Positions 50,317-60,200 of a stretch of DNA of 64,000 bases are shown piece after piece (position 1 is the first letter of the stretch; each line of letters begins with the position of its first letter). The DNA comes from Zeimonas sp964538505 (GTDB lineage: Bacteria; Pseudomonadota; Gammaproteobacteria; Burkholderiales; Burkholderiaceae_E). Location of the stretch: contig CAZIDY010000006.1 of assembly GCA_964538505.1 (NCBI GenBank), forward strand, positions 68,775 through 132,774, read 5' to 3'. The notes below the pieces were generated by a model. The model saw only the letters and a program-made list of their open reading frames with translations. It was not told the DNA's origin and searched no databases. The position numbers and the translations under genes are program-made.

Positions 50317-50589
50317 TCAACGAAGTCGCGGGGCCTCCGCGCCCGCTCGCGGTTCCACCGCTTCCGCGAGTACCACCTCCCACCGATCGACACGCACCGA
50401 CGGCAGGTACTCGGGCGCCGTCTGCTCGCGCGCGCGCACCATCACACCGGTAGCCTTCGCCGCATACTCGCCGTTGCGCAGCCCGGCGCTCTTCGACAGC
50501 CGCCCCACGACGGCGCCGTCCCGCGTGACCACTCCGTCGACGATACGAAGCGAATCGCCCGCCTGAACGGCAGCCAGGTCATCGTGCAC
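50317..50589 (-). pseudogene. Small reading frame resembling the C-terminal tail of RecQ-like helicases
   Basis: On the minus strand, from GTG 50589, 90 codons read with normal protein-like composition: DDLAAVQAGDSLRIVDGVV, then GRLSKSAG, and VRVDRWEVVLAEAVE. The pattern (strand-rich, 'VDRWEV' end) resembles tails of some betaproteobacterial RecQ homologues, but I am not sure. No helicase domain precedes it; yceH lies upstream on the same strand. It may be a remnant or an unrelated small gene. The rest of 50235-50671 holds nothing else that I see. Confidence 0.35.
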
Positions 50590-50671
50590 CCGATGTCCGG
50601 AATGATCGACCAGTCGGTGCTTTTCGTCTCGCGAGCGGCCTGTCCACGTCCATTGCGGGTTCCGCGCCGCC

Positions 50672-51415
50672 TCAGGGCGACCCCGAACCGCGCTCCTCGA
50701 GCAGGCGTTCCACCGTCGAGCGCAGGTGCGCCACCTCGTCCTCGAGGCGGGCGAGGCGCAGCCCGAACTCCGTGGCATCGATCGCGGAGCCTGCCCCTCC
50801 AGATTCGGCGCCCCGGTTTTCGGTTTCCTCGGCGAGGCGCGCGGGACGCTCGATCGGCTCGGTGCCGGGCGCAGGCTCCGCGTGCTGCACAGCCTGGGCC
50901 TTCACCGCGGCCGTTGCGCCTAGCCGGTGCGACCAGCGTGCTTCGCGCTCGCCCGGCTGGCGAACCAGCAGCTCGACCAGCGGGCCTTCCACACGCTCGG
51001 CCATCTCGCTGAGGAAGCCTTCGACCGAGGATGCGTCGGCGAAGCGGTGTATACGCTCGCAGTTCGAACGCAGCTCGGCGGCCGTCTGCGGACCGCGCAG
51101 CGCGAGCATAGCGAGCAGCGCCACCGAAGGCGACGGCAGGTCGAGCACCCGCTTGATGTTCTCCGCATAGCGCATCACGCGGCCGCCGCTCGATTCGATG
51201 ATCAGCAGGTGCCGACGCAGCCGTTCGATCGCCTCGAGCACGTCGCTTTCGCTCGCGTTGAGCACCGGGTTGCGGCTGCTCTTCTGGTTGCAGCCCGCGG
51301 TCAGCGCATTCAAGGTGAGCGGATAGGTATCCGGCACCGTGTGCGCCTTCTCGACGAGCACGCCGAGCACCCGCGCTTCGAGCACGGACAGCGGCGGCAG
51401 GGGAGATGCAGGCAT
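50672..51415 (-). CDS. yceH: YceH family (DUF480, UPF0502) protein
   Basis: A 247-residue protein made of two winged-helix domains: LEARVLGVLVEKAHTVPDTYPLTLNALTAGCNQKSSRNPVL is the conserved first one and LLAMLALRGPQTAAELRSNCERIHRF the second. After a Pro/Glu/Ala linker the C-terminus has a coiled coil (LRLARLEDEVAHLRSTVERLLEE). Function is not established; a DNA-binding role is likely from the fold. GAGGAAC precedes the ATG. Confidence 0.9.
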   Translation of the reverse strand: MPASPLPPLSVLEARVLGVLVEKAHTVPDTYPLTLNALTAGCNQKSSRNPVLNASESDVLEAIERLRRHLLIIESSGGRVMRYAENIKRVLDLPSPSVALLAMLALRGPQTAAELRSNCERIHRFADASSVEGFLSEMAERVEGPLVELLVRQPGEREARWSHRLGATAAVKAQAVQHAEPAPGTEPIERPARLAEETENRGAESGGAGSAIDATEFGLRLARLEDEVAHLRSTVERLLEERGSGSP

Positions 51416-51427
51416 CGTCGTTCCTCG

Positions 51428-51556
51428 TCAGCGGGGTTCCGGTGTGCGAATCTGCTGGCCGACGCATACCAGCGCCGTGCCCATCAGGGTCAGCGTACCC
51501 GGCTCCGACACGTCGCGCAGCGTCCACGAATGGAACCAACCAGAGTCTGGACTCAT
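51428..51556 (-). pseudogene. Possible PEP-CTERM sorting-tail remnant
   Basis: A 42-codon frame on the minus strand ends with VSEPGTLTLMGTALVCVG and a basic end (QQIRTPEPR). SEPGTL followed by a short hydrophobic run and Arg is the form of a PEP-CTERM exosortase signal. The apparent ATG overlaps the start codon of the AEC transporter on the other strand, so upstream coding sequence has been displaced. A chance frame cannot be ruled out. Confidence 0.4.
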
Positions 51557-52469
51557 GCTCGTCGAACGCATCCTCAGCATCATCCTGCCGGTGTTCATCA
51601 CGATCGCGCTCGGCTACGGCTACGGCCGCTGGCGCGGCGGGTCCGTGCGCGCGGAGATGGTTCCGCTGAACCGCATCAGCGTGGACGTCCTCGCCCCGCT
51701 GCTCGTGCTCACCGCCTTCGCGTCGAAGGACTTCGACCTCGCGAACAACACCGGCCTGATGGCTGCCGGTGCGCTGATCTCGCTCGGCTCGGGCGTACTC
51801 GCGTGGCCGATCGCACGTCTGCTGCACTACGACGTACGCAGCTTCGTGCCGGCAATGATGTACAACAACTGCGGCAACATGGGACTGCCGCTCGCCGTGC
51901 TGGCTTTCGGCCCGAGCGGACTATCGGCAGCGGTTGCGCTGTTCATGGCCGGCAGCCTCGTCTACTTCACTGCCGGCATCGGCATTGTCGGCAGCGGCCG
52001 TGGCGCCGGCCTGCGCGCGTCGTTGAAGCTGCTGTCGAGCCCGATGATGCTCGGCATGCTCGCCGGCATCGCGCTTGCCGCGACACGCATCGCGCTGCCC
52101 GAGAGCCTGTTCACGTCGCTGCAGATGCTGGGCACGGCCTGCATCCCGCTGATGCTTTTCACGCTGGGCGTGCGCATGCTCGACGTGAACTTCCACAGCT
52201 GGCGCATCGGGCTCGTCGGCGCGGCGGTCTGTCCGTTGTCGGGACTCGCGATCGCGTGGCTGCTCGACGGCTGGTTCGCACTCGACGGCGAGCAGCGGGC
52301 GCAGATGTATCTGTTCGCGGCGCTGCCGCCCGCCGTGCTGTGCTACCTGATCGCCGAGCAGTTCAATCAGGAGCCGGACAAGGTCGCGGCGATCGTACTG
52401 CTCGGCAATCTGGCGGCCGTGGTGTTCGTGCCGCTCGGGCTGTGGCTGGGGCTGGCAGGGGCACGATGA
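51555..52469 (+). CDS. AEC-family transporter (auxin efflux carrier type)
   Basis: A 304-residue permease with about ten membrane segments. ILSIILPVFITIALGYGYGRWRGG opens the protein; the central crossing NNCGNMGLPLAVLAFG is the conserved AEC motif, and PPAVLCYLIAEQFNQEPDKVAAIVLLGNLAAVVFVPLGLWL ends it. Bacterial members carry malate, malonate or amino-acid-like anions; the substrate is open. The start at 51555 precedes the first membrane segment. Confidence 0.92.
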   Translation: MLVERILSIILPVFITIALGYGYGRWRGGSVRAEMVPLNRISVDVLAPLLVLTAFASKDFDLANNTGLMAAGALISLGSGVLAWPIARLLHYDVRSFVPAMMYNNCGNMGLPLAVLAFGPSGLSAAVALFMAGSLVYFTAGIGIVGSGRGAGLRASLKLLSSPMMLGMLAGIALAATRIALPESLFTSLQMLGTACIPLMLFTLGVRMLDVNFHSWRIGLVGAAVCPLSGLAIAWLLDGWFALDGEQRAQMYLFAALPPAVLCYLIAEQFNQEPDKVAAIVLLGNLAAVVFVPLGLWLGLAGAR

Positions 52470-52516
52470 TGCATTCCGGAGAGCGCGCTGCAGGCGCAAC
52501 GGGCGACAATCGTCCG

Positions 52517-53659
52517 ATGAACACCCCCGTCTACCTCGACTTCAACGCCACGACCCCGATCGCGCCCGAGGTCGTCGACGCCATGCTGCCGTTCCTGCGC
52601 GAGCACCACGGCAACCCGTCGAGCGCACACGCTTTTGGCCACCGCGCGGCGCTCGCGCTTTCACAGGCGCGCGAGCAGGTTGCAGCGTTGATCGGCGCCG
52701 AAGCCAGCGAAATCGTCTTCACAGGCTGCGCAACCGAGGCGAACAACCTGGCGCTGCTCGGCGTCGCCGCGGCGGCCGAGTTCGGGAAGCGGCACCTGGT
52801 GGTCAGCGCGATCGAGCATCCGGCAGTGCTCGCGCCTGCCGAGCATCTGCGCCGCTCGGGGTGGGAAGTGACGATCGTGCCGGTCGACGGAAGCGGCCGC
52901 GTGTCGACGCAATCGGTGACCGGCGCGCTGCGCGCCGATACCGCGCTCGTGTCGATCATGCACGCGAACAACGAGGTCGGCACGCTGCAGCCGATCGAGG
53001 AGATCGCCGCGCTCACCAAGCCACGCGGCATCGTGCTGCATACCGACGCAGCGCAGTCGGCGGGCAAGCTCGCGCTCGATGTCGACAGGCTCGGGGTCGA
53101 CCTGCTCACGCTGGCCGGGCACAAGTTCCATGCACCCAAGGGCGTCGGCGCCTTGTACGTGCGCACCGGAACGAAGCTAGCGCCGGTGCTCCACGGCGCG
53201 GGCCAGGAGCACGGGCTACGCCCCGGCACGGAGAACGTCGCGGCGGCGGTCGCGCTGGGCCGGGCAGCGGAGCTCGCACGGCAATCGCTGCCGCAGGTCA
53301 GCGACGAGCTGAGACGACTGCGGAACCGGCTTCACGAACGATTGAAGGGAGCGATTCCGGAGCTACTGCTCAACGGACACGAAGAGCTGCGGCTCCCGAA
53401 CACGCTTCACGTGTCTTTCCCGGGCGTGAGCGGGCGCGCGCTGCTGCAGGCTGCAGCCGACGACGTTGCCGCATCGGTTGGTTCGGCGTGTCATTCCGAG
53501 GATGACGTCGTGAGCGGCGTGCTTGCTGCGATGGGTCTCGACGCGCGCAGGGCAGCCGGCGCGGTTCGCCTGTCGGTGGGGCGCACTACGACGGACGACG
53601 AGATCGACCGTGCGGCGCAGGCGTTGATCGGTGCCTGGCGGTTGGCCGAGAAAGGATGA
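52517..53659 (+). CDS. Cysteine desulfurase (NifS/IscS family)
   Basis: A 380-residue PLP enzyme: VYLDFNATTPIAPEV, NPSSAHAFG, FTGCATEANNLALLG, the PLP-Asp in LHTDAAQSAGK and the Schiff-base Lys in LAGHKFHAPKG. RPGTENV follows, and the catalytic Cys is in SVGSACHSEDDVVSGVL. It removes sulfur from cysteine for Fe-S clusters or thio-modification. It is alone: no iscU, iscR, dnd or tRNA-thiolation gene adjoins it, so its acceptor is unknown. The gap from the transporter is 47 bases. Confidence 0.93.
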   Translation: MNTPVYLDFNATTPIAPEVVDAMLPFLREHHGNPSSAHAFGHRAALALSQAREQVAALIGAEASEIVFTGCATEANNLALLGVAAAAEFGKRHLVVSAIEHPAVLAPAEHLRRSGWEVTIVPVDGSGRVSTQSVTGALRADTALVSIMHANNEVGTLQPIEEIAALTKPRGIVLHTDAAQSAGKLALDVDRLGVDLLTLAGHKFHAPKGVGALYVRTGTKLAPVLHGAGQEHGLRPGTENVAAAVALGRAAELARQSLPQVSDELRRLRNRLHERLKGAIPELLLNGHEELRLPNTLHVSFPGVSGRALLQAAADDVAASVGSACHSEDDVVSGVLAAMGLDARRAAGAVRLSVGRTTTDDEIDRAAQALIGAWRLAEKG

Positions 53660-53696
53660 GCTGTAGCCCAATCCTTATATCTGGAGGCGAACCGTA

Positions 53697-54026
53697 TCAG
53701 TCCCCATCGTTACCAGACACTCGTGTTCTGGACTCCGCTGCGCCACGCGAGATCTCCGGCTTGCGTTCCTGGAGTCGACCCGTGACGTACTTGTGAAGAA
53801 CGCTGGCGATCAGCGTCTGATACGGCATGCCTTCTTCCATCGCTTTCACCTGGATGTCGCGCAGATCGCCAGCAGCCATGCGGATATTCACGCGGCGGTC
53901 CTTGGTGGTCGTAGCCCTGGCTGCCGCACGCAGCCGAGCGAGCTCGGCTTTGGTCGCGATCGATTTCAGCTTGCCCGATTCGTAGGCTTCGAGGATCTCG
54001 ACCTCGGAGAGGTCAGGTCGGGTCAT
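53697..54026 (-). CDS. brnA: BrnA/CopG-type antitoxin
   Basis: A 109-residue antitoxin. The C-terminal half KDRRVNIRMAAGDLRDIQVKAMEEGMPYQTLIASVLHKYVTGRL is the ribbon-helix-helix DNA-binding domain of BrnA-like antitoxins; the N-terminal half (DLSEVEILEAYESGKLKSI) is the toxin-neutralising part. Its ATG overlaps the toxin gene by 14 bases, giving the toxin-first order usual for this family. Confidence 0.88.
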   Translation of the reverse strand: MTRPDLSEVEILEAYESGKLKSIATKAELARLRAAARATTTKDRRVNIRMAAGDLRDIQVKAMEEGMPYQTLIASVLHKYVTGRLQERKPEISRGAAESRTRVSGNDGD

Positions 54027-54306
54027 TCGATTCTCCGCTCTGCAGGTATTCGCGCGTCGCCTTCCGGCTCGGAATGACTGTCTTCAGGAAGTAGTACTCG
54101 TCTTCCTCGACATAGGGAACCAGGTAGGCATAGTCGTCCCAGGCGACCACAAGAAGACGCTGCCTCGGATATTTTCTCGTGTTCGGGTGCATCAGGACAT
54201 CGAGTAAGCCCCCGTTCTCGATGGCGATTACGACCTGCTCGAATGACACACCACGTTCGGCCAGGAGATCGGCGTTCTTGTCGGCATTCCATCGGAACGT
54301 TTTCAC
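54013..54306 (-). CDS. brnT: BrnT-family ribonuclease toxin
   Basis: About 97 residues from GTG 54306: KTFRWNADKNADLLAERGVSFEQVV is the BrnT opening and RQRLLVVAWDDYAYLVPYVEEDEYYFLKTVIPSRKATREYL the RelE-like core and C-terminal helix. BrnT stops translation by RNA cleavage. An upstream GTG at 54324 would add six residues. The gene is divergent from the Wadjet operon and has a palindrome in its promoter. Confidence 0.85.
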   Translation of the reverse strand: MKTFRWNADKNADLLAERGVSFEQVVIAIENGGLLDVLMHPNTRKYPRQRLLVVAWDDYAYLVPYVEEDEYYFLKTVIPSRKATREYLQSGESNDPT

Positions 54307-54318
54307 TGAAACAGAATA

Positions 54319-54343
54319 GCACACGTGTGCCTTTTGTCATCCA
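54319..54343 (-). promoter_or_regulatory. brnTA promoter with perfect palindrome
   Basis: GCACACGTGTGC (54319-54330) is a perfect 12-bp palindrome. On the minus strand it lies between ATGACA (54342-54337, -35) and TATTCT (54320-54315, -10), which are 16 bases apart. Binding of the BrnA ribbon-helix-helix there would block the promoter. Confidence 0.7.
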
Positions 54344-54352
54344 CCCCCCCCC
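54344..54352 (+). repeat. Run of nine C residues upstream of jetA
   Basis: Nine consecutive C residues are followed by TCCTCCCCC, an extreme C-rich tract in the intergenic space between brnT and the Wadjet operon. Such runs are prone to slippage in replication. It lies upstream of every plausible jetA start except the very long one at 54243, so changes would alter promoter or leader spacing and not the protein. Confidence 0.7.
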
Positions 54353-54452
54353 TCCTCCCCCGCGTCATGTACTACCCTTGCGCCAACGCGAATTCCGGGC
54401 GCTTCGACACAGCCCGCACGCGATCGCCAGTCCCGAATCGACCTCCCTTCCC

Positions 54453-55982
54453 GTGCAGATCCCCCGCGACGCCTCCGAGCTCTTCCGGCACCTGAGCGCC
54501 GACAAGGTCTCGTTCTACCGCTGCATCCTCGACGTGTTCGCAGCCGCCAAGCGGCAGTACCGACTGCAGCTGCGGCCCGACGAAGTGCTCGCCGAGGCCG
54601 ACTGGCCGACGGCCCGGCCCCGTATCGAGGAGGTCAACGCGGCGCTCGTGCAGCTCGCCGAATGGGGCAACCTCGAATCGCAGCCCGACACCGCGCGCGT
54701 CTCGAGCCTGGCCGACTTCTATCGTGCGCGCTTCCTCTACCGCCTGTCGCACGGCGGCGAAGCCGTCGAGACGGCGCTCGGCGTCTTTCTGCAGACGCTG
54801 CAGCGACGCGCCGAGCTGCAGAGCGTCGCGCTCGAGGACATCGCCAGCCGCCTGCAATCGCTCGAGCTACTGCTCGGGGACGACGGCGCCGCCGGGATCG
54901 ACGTCGCCAAGACGCACGAGATCCTGCGCGACCTGGTCCGCGTCTTCGAGAGCCTGGCGGAGAACGCACAGGCGTTCATGGCGGGCGTGGCGCGCAGCAT
55001 CGAGCTCCAGCAGGCCGAGGCGGACGCGGTGCTCCGCTACAAGCGGCGGCTGATCGACTACCTCGAACGGTTCATGGGTGACCTCGTGCGGCGCTCGGAT
55101 GCGATCGCGCGGATGATCCAGGCGCTGTCGCCGCGCATCGAGCAGCCGCTGCAGCAGGTGGCGCAACGCGAGGCGCGCGACGCCGCGCCGGGCGACAGCA
55201 GCGAGCAGCACGACGAGCAGCTTCGCCGCTACGCCGCGTGGCGCGAGCGCTGGATGGGGCTGTGCCGCTGGTTCCTGCCTGCCGGCAACGAGCCGCCACA
55301 GGCCGAGCTGTTGCGCGCCCGCGCGCGTGCCGCCATCCCGCAGCTGCTGACGGCGATCGCGACGCTGAACGAGCGACGCAGCGGACGCAGCGATCGCTCC
55401 GCCGACTTCCGCATCCTTGCCGACTGGTTCGCCGCCTGCGCCGACGACGGTGAAGCACACCGGCTCGCTCGTGCGGCCTTCGCGCTGAACCCGGCGCGGC
55501 ACTTCTCGCTCGGTGCATCGGAGGACGAAAGCCTGCCGGCCACCACCTCGTGGGCCGACGCACCGCCGTTGTGGATCAACCCGCGCCTGCGCGAATACGG
55601 CGAGGCCGCGCCGCGCGGCCCGCTCGCGCGCGTTCGCGACCGCAGTACCGAGCGCGCCCTGATGGCGAGCCAACTCGCCGAGGAGTCGCGCCAGGTCGAG
55701 GCGGCACGCCGGCGCCTGGCCACCGGCCGAGCGACACGTCTCTCGGAACTCGGCGAACTCGACGTGCACGCCTTCGGTCTGTTCCTGAATCTGCTCGGCG
55801 AAGCGCTGTCCGAGCAGAGCAATCCGGAAGCGCCTGTCGAGCGCCTGACCGGAGACGGGCTGCTGCGCATCGCGCTCGAGCCGCTCGGGATCGACAGCCA
55901 CGCACAGATCGAAACACCGCTCGGTGTGTTCGCGGGACGCGACCACCGTCTGACGATCACCTCATCGGAGAACTTTGCATGA
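54453..55982 (+). CDS. jetA: Wadjet type II subunit JetA (DUF2397, MukF-like kleisin)
   Basis: About 509 residues. It has the DUF2397/TIGR02677 opening ASELFRHLSADKVSFYRCILDVFAAAKRQYRLQLRPDEVLAEADWP, then long helices and a C-terminal winged part (LTGDGLLRIALEPLG). In the SMC-like Wadjet complex JetA is the kleisin that bridges the JetC heads. First gene of four tightly coupled jet genes; its stop overlaps jetB (ATGA). There is no ATG near the conserved start: GTG 54453 is my choice, TTG 54378 is possible, and a much longer frame from 54243 would run through the C-tract and brnT promoter. Confidence 0.85.
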   Translation: MQIPRDASELFRHLSADKVSFYRCILDVFAAAKRQYRLQLRPDEVLAEADWPTARPRIEEVNAALVQLAEWGNLESQPDTARVSSLADFYRARFLYRLSHGGEAVETALGVFLQTLQRRAELQSVALEDIASRLQSLELLLGDDGAAGIDVAKTHEILRDLVRVFESLAENAQAFMAGVARSIELQQAEADAVLRYKRRLIDYLERFMGDLVRRSDAIARMIQALSPRIEQPLQQVAQREARDAAPGDSSEQHDEQLRRYAAWRERWMGLCRWFLPAGNEPPQAELLRARARAAIPQLLTAIATLNERRSGRSDRSADFRILADWFAACADDGEAHRLARAAFALNPARHFSLGASEDESLPATTSWADAPPLWINPRLREYGEAAPRGPLARVRDRSTERALMASQLAEESRQVEAARRRLATGRATRLSELGELDVHAFGLFLNLLGEALSEQSNPEAPVERLTGDGLLRIALEPLGIDSHAQIETPLGVFAGRDHRLTITSSENFA

Positions 55983-57271
55983 CGCAGCGCGACGCCCGGC
56001 GACCGGGCCGGCGCCGGAGCGAATCGACGGCGGGCAGGAGCATCGGCGAACTGCAGGCACGGCAGCAGCGCGACGAGCAGCGCACCGCATTGCGCGCGCT
56101 GCTCATGCAGCCGCTGATGGGTCCGGAGAACGACGACTTCCCGGCGGTACGCCGGCAGGCCGAGGCGCTGCGCGAATGGTTCGCACGCGAGACGGGCTGG
56201 CCGCTGCACGTCGGACGCGACGGTGCGCGGCTCTACAAGCGGCCCGCAGATCTGGACGACGCAACGCGCGGCCTGCGCGGATACGACCGCCGCCGCTACG
56301 TGCTGCTGTGCCTGGCCTGCGCCGTGCTCGAGCGCGCCGACCCGCAGATCACGCTGCACCTGCTCGGCGATGGCGTGATGCAATGGGCGGCCGAGCCGAC
56401 GCTCGCCGCGCGCGGTTTCGAATTCACGCTGGCGACCTCCGCGCAGCGCCGCGAGCTGGTCGTGGTCTGCCGCACGCTGCTCGAACTGGGCGTACTGCAG
56501 CGAGTGGCCGGAGACGAGGAGGGTTTCGTGAACGAGAACGGCGGCGCGCGTGCCGATGCGCTCTATGACGTGCAGCGCCGCGCATTGTCGGGAATGCTCG
56601 CCGCCGTCCGTGGACCCTCCACCTGGGCGCCCGCCGAAAGCCCGGTCGGCTTCGACGAACGCCTGCGCTCGCTCGTCGCCGAACACGTCGCCGACAGCGA
56701 CGACGGCCGCCGCACTGCGGTGCGCCATCGGCTGGCGCGGCGCCTGCTCGACGACCCGGTCATCTACACCGACTCGCTCGACGCCGACACCCAGGCCTAC
56801 TTCATGAACCAGCGCGGACCGATGGCGGCACGCCTGTGCGAGGCGACGGGCCTGGCAACCGAGCAGCGCGCCGAAGGCCTCGCACTCACCGACGAAACCG
56901 GAACGCTCACCGACGTCGCGATGCCGGCCGAAGGCACCGAGGCGCACGTGACGCTGCTCGTCGCCGAGCATCTCGCGAAAAGCATGCGAGCCGGCGCACA
57001 GGGCAGCGTCACCGAGGATGCGATCGCCGCGTTCCTGCGCGAAGCCACCGATCGCTACGGCCGCTTCTGGCGCAAGTCGGCCCGCGAGCCGGGCGCCGAA
57101 CGCGAGCTCGCGCGGATCGCCGTCGAACGCCTGAACGAACTGCAACTCGTCGCACGCGACGCCGACCGCGTGCGCCCGCTTCCCGCGATCGCACGTTTCG
57201 CGCTCGGCGATACCGAGCTCCGGCCGCGTACTTCACCCGGCACGGCGCCGGTCATCGCCTCGCTCTTCTGA
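55979..57271 (+). CDS. jetB: Wadjet type II subunit JetB (DUF2398, MukE-like)
   Basis: A 430-residue protein of the DUF2398/TIGR02678 family. Recognised segments: RTALRALLMQPLMGPENDDFPAVRRQAEALREWFARETGWPLHVGRDGARLYKRP, GYDRRRYVLLCLACAVLERADPQITLHLLGD and DPVIYTDSLDADTQAYFMNQRG. JetB is the winged-helix KITE-like protein that binds JetA. It lies three bases before jetC. Length is normal for type II systems. Confidence 0.87.
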   Translation: MTQRDARRPGRRRSESTAGRSIGELQARQQRDEQRTALRALLMQPLMGPENDDFPAVRRQAEALREWFARETGWPLHVGRDGARLYKRPADLDDATRGLRGYDRRRYVLLCLACAVLERADPQITLHLLGDGVMQWAAEPTLAARGFEFTLATSAQRRELVVVCRTLLELGVLQRVAGDEEGFVNENGGARADALYDVQRRALSGMLAAVRGPSTWAPAESPVGFDERLRSLVAEHVADSDDGRRTAVRHRLARRLLDDPVIYTDSLDADTQAYFMNQRGPMAARLCEATGLATEQRAEGLALTDETGTLTDVAMPAEGTEAHVTLLVAEHLAKSMRAGAQGSVTEDAIAAFLREATDRYGRFWRKSAREPGAERELARIAVERLNELQLVARDADRVRPLPAIARFALGDTELRPRTSPGTAPVIASLF

Positions 57272-57274
57272 TCG

Positions 57275-60200
57275 ATGTCGAGCCGAACCGCCGAAGCCAT
57301 GCGGCAGAGCCAACCGGAGGAGCCGTTCGCCGATGCGCTCGCCGGCGAACAACTGGTCGACGCAGCGCCGACTCCATCCGACGACACCCGTCCCGCACTG
57401 CCTGAGCCGCTGCGCGAACGCTGGCAGCCGCTGCGGCTCGGCCTGGTCGAGCTCTTTCACTACGACAGCGAGGAATTCTGGTTCCGCGACGGCCATCTGC
57501 TGCTACGCGGGAACAACGGAACCGGCAAATCGAAAGTACTCTCGCTGACGCTGCCGTTTCTGTTCGATGCGCAGCTGCGCTCGTCGCGCATCGAACCCGA
57601 CGGCGACAGCGGCAAAAAGATGTCGTGGAACCTGCTGATGAACAGCTATCCGCGACGTATCGGCTACGCGTGGATCGAGTTCGGACGCCTGGCCGAAGAC
57701 GGCTGCCCACGCTATCTCACGCTCGGTGCAGGGCTGTCGGCGGTGACCGGGCGCGCACAGGTGGAGAGCTGGTATTTCGTGCTCGACGATGCAGCGGACG
57801 GCTCGCACGCGCCGGACACCGCCGACCGCACGGATGCGCCGCACCCCACGATGCGCATCGGCCGCGACCTGTGGCTCGTCAACGACCAGCGCGTCGTGCT
57901 CACGCGCGAACGACTCCGCGAGGCGATCGAAGGCCGGGGGCAGGTATACGAGAACGCCGGCCTGTATCGCCGCGCCGTCGACGAACGATTGTTCCACCTC
58001 GGCACGCGCCGCTACGACGCGCTGATGGACACGCTGATCCAGCTGCGCCAGCCGCAGCTTTCGCGCAAACCCGACGAAGCCGGGCTGTCGCACGCGCTCA
58101 CCGAAGCGCTGCCACCGATGCCGCAGGAGCTGCTCACCGACGTCGCCGAGGCGCTCGACCGCCTCGAGGAAGACCGCCGGCAGCTCGTCGAGATCCAGGA
58201 GCTCGCGCAGGCAGTCGAGCATTTCGATCTTCGCTATCGCCTCTACGCCGGCATGCTGAGCCGGCGGCAGGCGCGCGAGCTGCGCCAGGCGCAGACCGAG
58301 TTCGACAACGCGAGCCAGGAGCGCAATCGCGCGCACGAGAGCCTGAACGCCGCGCAGGTCGCCGAAGCGCAGGCGCAGTCCACGCAGGACGAAGCCGAAC
58401 GGATGCTCGCAGCGCAGCGCAGCCGGCACGAAACACTGCAGTCCGATCCGACGATGCAGGACGCCAACCGGCTCGCGGAAGCCGAGCGTCATGCCGAGCG
58501 ACGACGAGCGGCCGCGGCAGCCGAGGACCGGGCCTGCGGCGATGCGCGCACGCGGCTGCAACGCGAGCAGCAGGCCACGGAGCAGTGCGATCGACGCGCC
58601 ACGCAGGACGAACGCGCGCTGCTCGGGCAGCGCCGCGACTGCGCGCACGAGGCGCAGTCCGCGGGCGTCGACAGCGCATTCGATGAAAACGCGCTGGCCG
58701 CGCTGTCGCCGGAGGCGCTCGCGCCTCTCGCGCCGCGCGAGCTCGACGCGGCCGTCGCCGGATTGCGCAACATCGCATCCACGCGACGCGAAGCGCTGTC
58801 GCTGCTGCAACGCCGGCACGACGAAGTGCGGCTCGCCACTTCCACCCTGACGCTGCTGCAGGGCGCGCAGCGTGAACGCCAGGCCGAGTTCGAGGATGCG
58901 GTCGAGCGGCGCGGTGCCGCAGACGATGCCGTGGAGCGCACCGCGCAGGCGTTCGTCGACGACTGGAATTCGCATTGCACGGATCTGGTCGAACTGCGTT
59001 TCGACAGCGTCGAGGCGCTCGATGTACTGAACGAATGGGTGTTGCGCCCCGAGGGCGAGAACCCCGCGCAGCGCGCACTGGCCGACGCGCAGCGCAGCGC
59101 CGGAGAACGCCACGCGGCGCGGCAGATCGAGCTCGCTACGCAACGCGACGCCCTGCACGCCGAACGCGCGGAACTCGAAACCGAACGCGAGCGCCTGAAT
59201 GCCGGCGGCGACAACGCACCTCCGGCGCCGTACACGCGCGACGCCGACGTGCGCAGCGCTGCGGTCGGCGCGCCGCTGTGGCAGCTGATCGATTTCCGCG
59301 AGCACGTCGACGCGCGGCAGCGCGCCGGGCTCGAAGCCGCGCTCGAAGCGTCGGGCCTGCTCGATGCGTGGGTCACGCCCGATGGCGTGCGACTCGCGGG
59401 CGAAGGCAACTCTGCGTGGCTCGACATCCAGTGGGTCCGACGACCCGCCGTCCCCGAAGCGTCGCTCGCCGCCTGGCTGTGCGCTTCGCTTCCCGCCGAT
59501 TCGCCGGTGCCGGCCGCGGCGATCGACGCGCTGCTCGCCGCGGTGGCCTGCGCAAGCACCGACCCGGTGGCGACCGAAGCCTGGATCTCTCCCGATGGGC
59601 GCTTCCGGCTCGGCGCTCTCGCGGGCGCGTGGAGCAAGCACGAAGCGACATACATCGGCCATGCCGCACGCGCCGCGGCACGCCGCCGGCGACTGGAAGA
59701 GATCGGCCTGCGACTCGAGCAACTCGACATCGAAGGCCGGGAGAACGAAAGCCGCTTCGAGGCCCTCGTGGCGCAGCGCCAGCTGGCCCTGCACGAGTGG
59801 CGCACGGCTCCCTCCGAGCAGCCGCTGCGCCAGGCAATGCTCGAAGCCGCCGCCGGTGCGCGCGAAGTACAGGCGGCACGCGTGCGCCTGGACCAGGCCG
59901 ATTCGCAGTGCCGCGACGCGGAAGGGAAAGTGGAAATCGCGCGCGAAGCACTGCATCGCGACGCAACCGACCTGCGTCTGCCGCTGGAAGCCGGATCGCT
60001 GCCCGCGATCGAGCAGGCGCTGCAGCGCTTCACCGACGCACAGTTCGCGCTCGTGCAGGCGGCACACGACTGGCGTCGCTCGTTCACCGACCAGGCGCTA
60101 CAACGCTCGCGCGAAGCCGATGCGCAGGCGCAACTGCGAACGCGCGAAGAGTCGCTTGCCGCGGTGCGCATCGAAGCCGAAGAAGCGCAGGCGCGATTCG

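Noticed and set aside
50927..53659. 910-codon frame joining a long unknown region to the cysteine desulfurase
   Set aside because: The first 530 codons are antisense or out of frame to yceH and the AEC transporter; the desulfurase starts at 52517.
52517..53659. DndA of a phosphorothioation defence system
   Set aside because: No dndBCDE or other DNA-modification genes adjoin; the sequence fits a general NifS/IscS enzyme.
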